Positions 54,486-62,345 of a stretch of 64,000 nt of DNA are shown here, piece after piece. A program made the position numbers and the translations under genes. The stretch spans positions 124,001 to 188,000 of the forward strand of contig CAUFXM010000001.1 in the NCBI GenBank assembly GCA_959597175.1, written 5' to 3'. The notes under the pieces are model-generated. The model was not told where the DNA came from and ran no database searches. It worked only from the letters and a program-made list of their open reading frames with translations. Source of the DNA: an uncultured Methanomassiliicoccales archaeon (GTDB taxonomy: Archaea > Thermoplasmatota > Thermoplasmata > Methanomassiliicoccales > Methanomethylophilaceae). The number at the start of each line of letters is the position of its first letter. The stretch's first letter is position 1.

Positions 54486-55274
54486 GTGGAATGCACACGC
54501 GCCCTGTCGCCCTCGGGGCTGCCGGGGATAGACTACGCGCTCAACCCCTACGGGGGGTGCGAGCACGGATGCGTCTACTGCTACGGCCCCGGGGTGACGC
54601 ACAGCGACCCCCGGACATGGAGGGTCGTGAGGGTGAAGCGCAACATACCGGAACGCCTGGCGAGGGAGCTGCCGGGCGTCGACGGGACCATCGGGCTGGG
54701 GACGGTCACCGACCCGTACCAGTACGCCGAGAGGAGGTTCAGGCTGACGCTCATGTGCCTGGAGATACTGCGGGACCGCCGCAGGCGGATCCACGTACAC
54801 ACGAAGTCGGACCTGGTCCTCAGGGATGCAGACATCCTCGGAGAGATGGACGCCGTCGTGGGGATCACCATCACCAACACCGACGAGAGGGCGTCGAAGA
54901 TGACGGAGCCGGGGGCTCCGCTCCCTTCCGCCAGGCTGTCCGCCCTGGAGGGGCTGCTTGACGCGGGGGTCAGGGCCTACGCGCTCGTGGCCCCCGTGAT
55001 GTCCACCCTGGAGGGGCGGGAGGCCGATCTGCTCGAGGCCATTGCCGCCACAGGGGCGAAGGTGGTGTTCCACGACCCCCTCAACCTCAGGAACGTCGAC
55101 GCTTCCCGTCTCGGGAGGATGGGCATCACATCCTCCCCCGCATCGCGCGCAAGGCTGGATGCCCTGGGGCCGGCGATGGGACTCAGGGTGTCGGGAGACT
55201 TCGACGATACCCAGGACCTGCGACGCCGATGGCGGACCAATCAACTACATTTATATAGAAGTTCTAAATTATAG
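54486..55274 (+). CDS. Radical SAM protein, SplB-like
   Basis: At least 262 aa. The cluster motif GGCEHGCVYCYGPG follows DYALNPY, the pattern of SplB-like archaeal radical SAM proteins of unknown substrate. GTG 54486 is the first conventional start, but the frame is open and clearly coding-like back to the overlap with nre (TDFIEGRGDWDGEFRT), where only ATT 54420 is available as a start. Ends with TAG, and its last codons contain the thermosome TATA box. Confidence 0.85.
   Translation: MECTRALSPSGLPGIDYALNPYGGCEHGCVYCYGPGVTHSDPRTWRVVRVKRNIPERLARELPGVDGTIGLGTVTDPYQYAERRFRLTLMCLEILRDRRRRIHVHTKSDLVLRDADILGEMDAVVGITITNTDERASKMTEPGAPLPSARLSALEGLLDAGVRAYALVAPVMSTLEGREADLLEAIAATGAKVVFHDPLNLRNVDASRLGRMGITSSPASRARLDALGPAMGLRVSGDFDDTQDLRRRWRTNQLHLYRSSKL
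55250..55257 (+). promoter_or_regulatory. TATA box of the thermosome gene
   Basis: TTTATATA lies inside the 3' end of the radical SAM gene, about 48 bases before ATG 55302, so the thermosome has its own promoter. Confidence 0.65.
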
Positions 55275-55301
55275 TCTCCTCAGCAAACAGGAGTATATCC
55301 T

Positions 55302-56918
55302 ATGTACGGAAGCGGAAACCAGCCCGTCATCGTGCTCAAAGAGGGCACCGAGAGGAGCAAAGACAAGGAAGCGCAGTTCAACAACATCGCAGCCGCCAAG
55401 GCAGTCGCCGACGCGGTGAGGTCCACCCTGGGACCCAAGGGAATGGACAAGATGCTGGTCAACACCATCGGGGACGTCGTCATCACCAACGACGGTGTGA
55501 CCATCCTCAAGGAGATCGACGTGCAGCACCCCGCCGCCAAGATGGTCGTCGAGGTCGCCAAGACCCAGGACACCGAGTGCGGCGATGGAACCACAACCAG
55601 CGTCGTCCTCGCCGGGGAGCTGCTCAAGCAGTCCGAGGAGCTCATCAACGCCAACGTCCACCCCACCGTCATCACCAACGGATTCAAGATGGCCGCCGTC
55701 AAGGCCGTGGAGATCCTGGACGGCATCGCGGTCGACGCCAAATCCGACAAGGTCCTCAAGCAGGTCGCCGCCACCGCCCTCACCGGGAAGTCCGTCGGGG
55801 AGGAGGAGTCCGCCCTGGCCGACATCGTCGTGAAGGCCTGCAAGTCCGTCGAGGACGAGGGTAAGGTCGACACCAAGAACATCCGCATCCAGAAGAAGAT
55901 CGGAGGAGTCATCGGCGACACCTACCTCGTGCAGGGCATCGTCGTGGACAAGGAGAAGGTGCACAGCAGGATGCCCGTCCATGTCGACAAGGCGAAGATC
56001 GCACTGTTCTCCTGCCCCCTCGAGATCAAGAAGACCGAGTTCGACGCCCAGATCCAGATCACCGACCCCACCGCCATGTCCTCCTTCCTCGCCGAGGAGG
56101 AGAACGAGCTGAAGGCCATGGTCGAGAAGATCAAGTCCGTCGGAGCCAACGTCGTCTTCTGCCAGAAGGGAGTCGACGAGCTGGTCCAGCACTACCTCGC
56201 CAAGAACGGCATCCTGGGATACAGGAGGCTCAAGCAGTCCGACCTCGAGGCCATCGCCAAGGCCACCGGAGCCACCATCGTCGGAAACGTCATGGAGCTC
56301 TCCAAGGCCGACCTCGGAACCGCCGGTGCCGTCGACGAGAAGCTGGTCGGCGAGGACGGAATGGCGTTCATCACCGGATGCAAGAACCCCAAGGCGATCA
56401 CGATCTTCGTCAGGGGCGGAACCGAGCATGTGCTCGAGGAGGTCGAGAGGGCCCTGAACGACGCCATCCGCGTCGTCGGAGTCGCCATGGAGGACGGCAA
56501 GGTCGTCGCCGGTGCCGGAGCCCCCGAGATCGAGCTGGAGCTCAGGCTCAACGAGTACGCCTCCTCCGTAGGCGGAAGGGAGCAGCTCGCCATCGAGAAG
56601 TTCGCCAAGGCCATGGAGATCATCCCCTGGACCCTCGCCGAGAACGCCGGTATCGACCCCATCGACAGCATCATCAAGCTGAAGAACGCCCACGAGAAGA
56701 AGGCCGCCAAGGCCAAGTACTTCGGACTCGACCTCGACAACGGCGAGGCCGTCGACATGCTGGCCAGGAACGTAGTCGAGCCCCTCAGGGTCAAGGTCCA
56801 GGCCATCAACTCCGCCGAGGAGGTCGCCAACATGATCCTCAGGATCGACGACGTCATCGCCTCCCGCAGGGCTCCCCCGACACCCCCCCAGGGCGGTGCC
56901 GGAATGCCCCCGATGTGA
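55302..56918 (+). CDS. ths: Thermosome subunit (group II chaperonin)
   Basis: 538 aa. Equatorial domain starts with [20 protein letters not shown] and has [15 protein letters not shown]; apical domain contains the helical lid region; the C-terminal equatorial part has [16 protein letters not shown] and the flexible tail ends in [11 protein letters not shown]-driven folding in the cytosol. Codon usage is markedly uniform, as expected of a highly expressed gene. Confidence 0.97.
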   Translation: MYGSGNQPVIVLKEGTERSKDKEAQFNNIAAAKAVADAVRSTLGPKGMDKMLVNTIGDVVITNDGVTILKEIDVQHPAAKMVVEVAKTQDTECGDGTTTSVVLAGELLKQSEELINANVHPTVITNGFKMAAVKAVEILDGIAVDAKSDKVLKQVAATALTGKSVGEEESALADIVVKACKSVEDEGKVDTKNIRIQKKIGGVIGDTYLVQGIVVDKEKVHSRMPVHVDKAKIALFSCPLEIKKTEFDAQIQITDPTAMSSFLAEEENELKAMVEKIKSVGANVVFCQKGVDELVQHYLAKNGILGYRRLKQSDLEAIAKATGATIVGNVMELSKADLGTAGAVDEKLVGEDGMAFITGCKNPKAITIFVRGGTEHVLEEVERALNDAIRVVGVAMEDGKVVAGAGAPEIELELRLNEYASSVGGREQLAIEKFAKAMEIIPWTLAENAGIDPIDSIIKLKNAHEKKAAKAKYFGLDLDNGEAVDMLARNVVEPLRVKVQAINSAEEVANMILRIDDVIASRRAPPTPPQGGAGMPPM

Positions 56919-56942
56919 CATCGGAGGATCCAGCGATCGAAC

Positions 56943-56993
56943 GAGGGGGATGTCCCCCTCAAACGTCTTCCCCGCCCCGGGACCACCCGGGGC
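56943..56993 (+). terminator. Double hairpin after the thermosome
   Basis: GAGGGGGA / TCCCCCTC (56943-56960, 2-base turn) and GCCCCGGG / CCCGGGGC (56974-56993, ACCA loop) are perfect 8-bp stems in series. Confidence 0.6.
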
Positions 56994-57091
56994 CCGATAT
57001 TCTCTGATTGTTCCCACGACGGGTCTGGGCAGTCCCGTCCGAAGCCCTGAACCTGGGTTACGGACTTCGGTGTTCTAAACGACAACGAACC

Positions 57092-57100
57092 TTTTATTAT
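57092..57100 (+). promoter_or_regulatory. TATA box of the recombinase pair
   Basis: TTTTATTAT lies about 37 bases before ATG 57133. Confidence 0.45.
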
Positions 57101-57132
57101 CGGCCATTTAAATGCCCTGTCGGGATGGATGC

Positions 57133-57915
57133 ATGCGTGCTGCACTTTACGCCAGGGTCTCCACCGAGGACCAGGCCGTCGAGGGCTTCTCCCTCGATGC
57201 GCAGGTGAAGAGGTTGGAGGCATATTGCAGGGTCCGCGGCTGGGAGGTCGCGGGCGTGTACAGGGACGAAGGGTTCTCGGGAAGGACCACCGACCGTCCA
57301 GAGTACCGCAGGATGATGGAGGAGATGGACCTGTGGGACACGGTCCTGGTCATGAAGATGGACCGTATCCACAGGAACAGCGTGAACTTCGCCCTCATGA
57401 TGGACGACCTCCGTGCGAACGGGAAGGAGTTCAGCTCCATGCAGGACAAGTTCGACACCACCACGGCCATGGGGAGGTTCGTGATGGACATCATGCAGAG
57501 GATCGCGCAGCTGGAGTCCGAGCAGATCGGCGAAAGGGTGCGCATAGGCATGGAGTACAAGGCCCGCAACGGCACTGGCCATCTGGGCTCCGGACATCCG
57601 TACGGGTACGTGTACTCTGACGGAAAGCTGCTGGTGGTGAAGGACGAGGCCTACACCGTCAGGGCGATCTACAACCTCTACAGGCGCGGGTCGACCATGG
57701 AGGACATAGCCACGTTCCTCAACCAGGGGGGCATCCCCGCCAAGAAGGGCGGGAAGTGGAACAAGCAGTCCATCGGCAACATCCTCCACAACCCGATATA
57801 CGCCGGATACATGGAATGGGACGGCATAGTCCGCAAGGGGGAGCAGGAGCCAATAGTCCCCGTACCGGTGTACGAGGCGATCAACGGACCGCTCCCTGGC
57901 TCAGAGAGCCTGTGA
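57133..57915 (+). CDS. Serine recombinase 1 (resolvase plus recombinase domain)
   Basis: 260 aa from ATG 57133; GTG/ATG starts further upstream are less likely because family members begin RAALYARVS. The catalytic serine is in YARVSTEDQ, with downstream arginines in KMDRIHRNS and a conserved QLESEQIGERV helix. The recombinase domain WNKQSIGNILHNPIYAGYM is present, but there is no zinc ribbon or coiled coil as in large serine integrases. Followed 5 bases later by a paralogue. Confidence 0.9.
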   Translation: MRAALYARVSTEDQAVEGFSLDAQVKRLEAYCRVRGWEVAGVYRDEGFSGRTTDRPEYRRMMEEMDLWDTVLVMKMDRIHRNSVNFALMMDDLRANGKEFSSMQDKFDTTTAMGRFVMDIMQRIAQLESEQIGERVRIGMEYKARNGTGHLGSGHPYGYVYSDGKLLVVKDEAYTVRAIYNLYRRGSTMEDIATFLNQGGIPAKKGGKWNKQSIGNILHNPIYAGYMEWDGIVRKGEQEPIVPVPVYEAINGPLPGSESL

Positions 57916-57920
57916 GCCCC

Positions 57921-58820
57921 ATGGAAGGGCCGAAGCGCGCGGCGCTGTACGTGAGGGTCTCCACGGACGAGCAGGCGGCCGAGGGGTACTCCCTTGACGC
58001 CCAGCGCAGCATCCTCGAGGACCACTGCCTTGCAGAGGGCTACGAGGTCGCGGAGGTCTACGAGGATGACGGGTATTCGGGCAGGAACGCCAAGCGCCCC
58101 GCATACCGCAGGATGATGGAGGAGATGGACCGCTGGGACGTCCTGGTGGTCCTGAAGATGGACCGTATCCACAGGAACAGCCGCAACTTCATGTCCATGA
58201 TGGACACCCTCAACAAGAACGGCAAGGAGTTCGTATCCTGCTTCGAGGCCCTCGACACCTCCAACGCGCTCGGGAGGTTCGTGGTCGACATGATCCAGCG
58301 CATGGCCCAGCTTGAGTCGGAGCAGATCGGCGAGAGGACCTATGTGGGGATGAGGGAGAAGGCCGAGACCCTTGAGGCCTCCGGATCCCACAAGAGGACC
58401 ATGGGGATGTCGCCCCCATACGGGTACGAGCTGGACGGAGGCTCGCTTAGGGCGGTTGACGGTGAGCTGCCCGTCGTGTCGTGGATGTTCCGCTCGTACC
58501 TGGACGGTGAGACCCTTGACTCCATATGCTACTCCCTTAACCGCGACGGGACGCTGACCCGCAGAGGTAACCCCTGGAACAAGTACAACCTTCGCAACAT
58601 CCTCCACAACCCCGTTTACGCCGGATACATGAGATGGGAGGAGATTCTCATCCGCCATCAGGCCGAGACGGCGGTGTCCCCGGAGGACTTCAACCGCGTC
58701 CAGGAGCTCATGGCGTCCCGCGTGAGGGACCCGTTGAAGAGGTCTGTGAGACTGGTGCCCACAGCGGACGGACTGATGGATGGTGGGCCCTCCGGCACCG
58801 CGGCTATGGACGATTCCTGA
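57921..58820 (+). CDS. Serine recombinase 2 (tandem paralogue)
   Basis: 299 aa. Begins KRAALYVRVSTDEQ with the catalytic serine; shares KMDRIHRNS, AQLESEQIGER and WNKYNLRNILHNPVYAGYM with the preceding gene, and short stretches of DNA are identical. It has a longer C-terminal tail ending in a low-complexity region, and again no zinc ribbon. ATG 57921 lies 5 bases after the first gene's stop. Confidence 0.9.
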   Translation: MEGPKRAALYVRVSTDEQAAEGYSLDAQRSILEDHCLAEGYEVAEVYEDDGYSGRNAKRPAYRRMMEEMDRWDVLVVLKMDRIHRNSRNFMSMMDTLNKNGKEFVSCFEALDTSNALGRFVVDMIQRMAQLESEQIGERTYVGMREKAETLEASGSHKRTMGMSPPYGYELDGGSLRAVDGELPVVSWMFRSYLDGETLDSICYSLNRDGTLTRRGNPWNKYNLRNILHNPVYAGYMRWEEILIRHQAETAVSPEDFNRVQELMASRVRDPLKRSVRLVPTADGLMDGGPSGTAAMDDS

Positions 58821-58974
58821 TTCAGAATACGACCTTTGCAGTTTTATGCTACATCCAATATTATTTAAAGGTTTTTTCTCAACCGACCTTTCCCGATACA
58901 TCTGGCTGATTGGTCAGGCTATCATCTGGACATGAGGATCCATCCAGCCAACGTAACAGGGTTAAGGAAATCAG

Positions 58975-58983
58975 AATTAAATA
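58975..58983 (+). promoter_or_regulatory. TATA box of the acetate-transporter-like gene
   Basis: AATTAAATA precedes the start codon by about 60 bases; a strong AAAGGAGG follows at 59020-59027. Confidence 0.5.
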
Positions 58984-59037
58984 CTTCCAAAGTCGAACAG
59001 GGTAACAGGTCTCTGACCTAAAGGAGGAAAATACATT

Positions 59038-59559
59038 ATGACTGAGGAATGCAAAGCGCCACTGGACCCGACCGCGTTCGGTCTGTTCTTCGTGGCGATT
59101 GTCTCTTTGCCCATCGCGCTCAGCGGCATCCTCGGGTACGCCGGTGTAGACAACGAAATCGGCCAATACCTTGGAACCCTGTGCATGATTGCGGCTTTCT
59201 TCATACTGATCGCTGCTCTCGCGGCCTACAAGGCTGGAAGTAATTTCGGTTTCATCGTGTTCGGGCTCGTGGCCCTCGGTGTGTTCTTCTCAGGCATTGC
59301 CGGAGGAGATCTGTACACCAACCTTACGCTCGGCATCATCTACCTGGTTGCTTTGATTTGGTCGTACCGTGTTGGTAACCCCAAGACGCTCACCATCATC
59401 CTGCTGACCACCGCGCTGATTTTCATCTTTGGCGGCATCGGTGCTGAGACTGGTGACTCGGTCTGGAGTCTGCTTCAGGGAATCGCCGCTCTGGCCAACT
59501 TCCTGCTGACCCTCTACCTGGCCTTCGCCCTGGCGGATGAGAAGCTCCCCTGCTACTGA
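59038..59559 (+). CDS. GPR1/FUN34/YaaH-family membrane protein (acetate/succinate transporter-like)
   Basis: 173 aa with six hydrophobic helices. The family's NPAPLGL motif appears as LDPTAFGLF, and NPKTLTIILLTTALIFIFGG and the acidic ETGD further on fit the family. Relatives are proton-linked acetate or succinate channels; methylotrophic methanogens assimilate acetate, which makes this reasonable. The transported solute is inferred. Confidence 0.8.
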   Translation: MTEECKAPLDPTAFGLFFVAIVSLPIALSGILGYAGVDNEIGQYLGTLCMIAAFFILIAALAAYKAGSNFGFIVFGLVALGVFFSGIAGGDLYTNLTLGIIYLVALIWSYRVGNPKTLTIILLTTALIFIFGGIGAETGDSVWSLLQGIAALANFLLTLYLAFALADEKLPCY

Positions 59560-59646
59560 GACCCGACGGGGCCTCGGAAGCACCTAAACCTTTTCCTCTC
59601 ATTTTCTCAGAAAGGGTTTTTACCAACCTGACGATGCACTGCCATC

Positions 59647-59742
59647 ATGAAATCTGACACCAAGAAGAAGATCCTCGCCTGGGGCATGGTCATCATAATG
59701 GTGGTTGTCGTCGTCACAGTGGCCGCCTCGGCGTTCCAATGA
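59647..59742 (+). CDS. Small single-helix membrane protein
   Basis: 31 aa: a basic start MKSDTKKK and one hydrophobic helix ending in AASAFQ. It overlaps the SDR gene by ATGA and a T-rich TATA-like element (59616-59624) lies at leaderless distance. Similar tiny membrane ORFs are easily missed; function unknown, but it may tether or couple the downstream enzyme. Confidence 0.5.
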   Translation: MKSDTKKKILAWGMVIIMVVVVVTVAASAFQ

Positions 59743-60494
59743 GAGTGGCCATAGTCACCGGAGCATCGTCCGGAATCGGGACGGAGTTCTGCAGGGCCCT
59801 CGACGAGAGGGGACTCGACGAGCTGTGGGTAGTCGCCAGGAGAGCCGATAGGCTGAGGACGCTCTCGGATGCCCTGTCCACCCCATGCCGGATCATCCAG
59901 GCGGACCTCTCGACCATGGAAGGCATTTCCGCTGTGACAGATGCCATCGCTGTCAACGGACCCAACATCCGCTACCTGGTCAACTGCGCCGGTTTCGGAC
60001 GCTTCGGCAACACCTGGGAGGTTGGTCCTGACGACACCGCGGGGATGATATCCGTCAACGTGACCGCCCTGGTCGAGATAACCCGCGCTTCGATACCTTT
60101 CATGGGCACGGGCTCCAGCATCGTGCAGGTCTGTTCCGCATCAGCATATCTGCCCCTACCTGAGCTGAACGTCTACTCCGCGTCCAAGGCCTTCGTCAAG
60201 AGGTTCTGCGATGCCCTCCGTGTGGAGACGAGAGGCAGGGGCATAGCCGTCCTCGAGGTGTCACCCGGATGGGTGGAGACGGACTTCATCCAGGTGTCTG
60301 TGTCCGGCAGAGCGGTTCCGGAGAAGGTGTTCAAGCACACCGTGACGAAGGAGGCTGTGGTGTCTCAGGCGATGTCCGACCTTTCCAAAGGCAGGATGAG
60401 ATCCATCTGCGGATCCTACAACAGGCTGCAGGTGTTCGTCTGCACCCATGTGCCCTCCTTGGCGATGCGTGTCTGGATGAGATCCCTGGAGTGA
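59739..60494 (+). CDS. Short-chain dehydrogenase/reductase
   Basis: 251 aa. NAD(P) site VTGASSGIGTEF, NCAGFGRFG, and active-site SSIVQVCSASAYLPLPELNVYSASKAF supplying Ser, Tyr and Lys. The arginine-rich RRADRL after the second strand favours NADP. Substrate unknown. First residues overlap the 31-aa membrane protein. Confidence 0.9.
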   Translation: MRVAIVTGASSGIGTEFCRALDERGLDELWVVARRADRLRTLSDALSTPCRIIQADLSTMEGISAVTDAIAVNGPNIRYLVNCAGFGRFGNTWEVGPDDTAGMISVNVTALVEITRASIPFMGTGSSIVQVCSASAYLPLPELNVYSASKAFVKRFCDALRVETRGRGIAVLEVSPGWVETDFIQVSVSGRAVPEKVFKHTVTKEAVVSQAMSDLSKGRMRSICGSYNRLQVFVCTHVPSLAMRVWMRSLE

Positions 60495-60498
60495 TCCC

Positions 60499-61101
60499 CT
60501 GACGACGATACGCGAGCTCTCCGACGGAGACATCCCCGCCATAGCGTCGATGATCCTCACCACATGGGAGATGGACTCCTACGGGGAAGGCCTTGGCGTC
60601 CCGACATCCGAGGCCTATCTGCAGTCATGCATCCGCAGCAGCCGCTTCATCAGGATGCTGGAGGACGACGGGAATGTCATAGGATGCGTCATGGCGAGGG
60701 TCGGAAGGAACCACATCGGTTTCGGAGCGATTGCCGATGCGATCCGGTTCAGCAGACGCATCCGCGGTTTGGACGGCGTCGATGGATTCCTCTCGGACAT
60801 CAAGGTCCTGAACGGTACCGACAGGCAGCTCAAACGCGAATGCGGAATGGACTTCGACGGGGAGCTGGTGCTGCTGATAGTCTCCGAGGATTCCAGGGGG
60901 AAAGGTTTCGGGAGGATGCTCTTCGAGTCGGCGGAACGGTATTTCCGTGAGAGCGGGGCGCGTGACATACTGATCTTCACAGACAACGACTGCGGCTACG
61001 GTTTCTACGACTCCATGGGCGCAAGACGTCTGGCGGTCAGGGACGTCCGTCTCGTCAACGAGGACCTCTGCATGATGGCATACCACTATATTGTCAAATA
61101 A
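60499..61101 (+). CDS. GNAT-family N-acetyltransferase, probable CTG start
   Basis: About 200 aa. The acetyl-CoA loop is VSEDSRGKGFGRMLFE (residues near 130) and YGFYDSMGARRL is the late conserved block. The first strand TIRELSDGDIPAIASMILTTW is encoded upstream of ATG 60550; the only candidate start that includes it is CTG 60499, which is 7 bases after GGAG (GGAGTGATCCC). Starting at ATG 60550 would delete the first strand of the fold. Confidence 0.75.
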   Translation: MTTIRELSDGDIPAIASMILTTWEMDSYGEGLGVPTSEAYLQSCIRSSRFIRMLEDDGNVIGCVMARVGRNHIGFGAIADAIRFSRRIRGLDGVDGFLSDIKVLNGTDRQLKRECGMDFDGELVLLIVSEDSRGKGFGRMLFESAERYFRESGARDILIFTDNDCGYGFYDSMGARRLAVRDVRLVNEDLCMMAYHYIVK

Positions 61102-61244
61102 CAACTTACAAATAATTAATTCGATTAAGCTAATACATTAATTAATTTTGAACATCCGTCAATCGCTGTCTGAATGGTGCCTCTATCCAATACATACGGA
61201 AACAACCGGGGAGGGCTGCATGCATGTGCATGATCCCGCCGATT

Positions 61245-62345
61245 TCATTGGGACATCATGCGATCTATCTGCGAGTTGTAGTATTCGATGATAGACCTGC
61301 AGATCCTATACGCAAGGTAGGATAGGAGAAGTGTGAGCACTGCCGACAGTAGAATGATCGGAACATCCCCTTGGACATAATTACCGACGAACCAGAATGT
61401 ATGATAGTGAATGAGATACAGCTCGAGGGACATGGTACCCAGTAAGACGAGCGCTTGGGATAATGGACGGATGTTGCAAAGGATCACCGTCAGTCCGGTG
61501 AACATCAGCATCAGTGCCCCGCTATCGTTCAATCCTGTGCCTGGCCCTATAACCATCACAAGAACGAGTCCCGCAACTACCATAAGCGCATCCACGAACC
61601 AGTAACGCCTGAAATCAAGGCGCAGAGCGAACACCAAGACGACCGATGAGAGGACAGAGGTAACGGAAACCAGCATCATGTCCGTCAATCCGAACCCGTG
61701 ACGGAATGACAGGACCAGGAGAACCGACAACGGCAGCAAGAGAGTCGCGAGCGCACGATCCGAGATGCCGTCGATCCTATCGGAAAGATGCGAGAAGATG
61801 ATTCCGAGTACGAAGCATATTCCCGACTTGTAGTAGAGATCGGAAACGAAATACTGGCTGGACAGCCACATGACTATGATCGAAGTCACTGCCAGGAAAA
61901 GGATCCTCAGATGCCACTTCTCCCGAGGGATCATGCAGGAGAGGAAGAACAGCAGATAGAACGCAAGCAATTCCGTCACATACCAGTGAGGGAGGGTGAA
62001 CAGCGCCGTCTCCACCGCTGGTATGAAACCATCCAAGGTGAGATAGAAGACGCACGATGCGGCGGCAACGAAAACCATCAGGACCCAATATTGGATCATG
62101 AGGCCGAACACGCGCTTCTGGAGGAAGGTCCCCATATACCCCTTCTTCCGCGTGAGACTGAGCTCGAGCCCATACCCCGACATGAAGAAGAATACCGCCA
62201 CTGCTGTATGACCTACATCCGGGAACGGGAACCCGAACACCAGCGCGGCATGGAATATGAATATCAGAGACACAAGCAGGAATCTGATCTTCATCGTGTC
62301 GCGATAGGGGAGAATCCCGCTCTGTCTTTCCTCCAAGACACCCAT
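61245..62345 (-). CDS. Acyltransferase 3 family membrane protein
   Basis: 366 aa with about ten membrane helices. The N-terminal R-x10-H pattern (RFLLVSLIFIFH) and FFFMSGYGLELS are typical of Acyltransferase_3/OafB-like enzymes that O-acylate surface sugars. Its GC content is lower than that of the core genes and it borders the AT-rich tail, so it may have been acquired. Confidence 0.88.
   Translation of the reverse strand: MGVLEERQSGILPYRDTMKIRFLLVSLIFIFHAALVFGFPFPDVGHTAVAVFFFMSGYGLELSLTRKKGYMGTFLQKRVFGLMIQYWVLMVFVAAASCVFYLTLDGFIPAVETALFTLPHWYVTELLAFYLLFFLSCMIPREKWHLRILFLAVTSIIVMWLSSQYFVSDLYYKSGICFVLGIIFSHLSDRIDGISDRALATLLLPLSVLLVLSFRHGFGLTDMMLVSVTSVLSSVVLVFALRLDFRRYWFVDALMVVAGLVLVMVIGPGTGLNDSGALMLMFTGLTVILCNIRPLSQALVLLGTMSLELYLIHYHTFWFVGNYVQGDVPIILLSAVLTLLLSYLAYRICRSIIEYYNSQIDRMMSQ

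Noticed and set aside
55272..55302. Pyrrolysine-style TAG read-through joining the radical SAM protein to the thermosome
   Set aside because: The 27 bases after TAG happen to be in frame with the chaperonin, but the thermosome has its own promoter, and such a fusion is biologically implausible.
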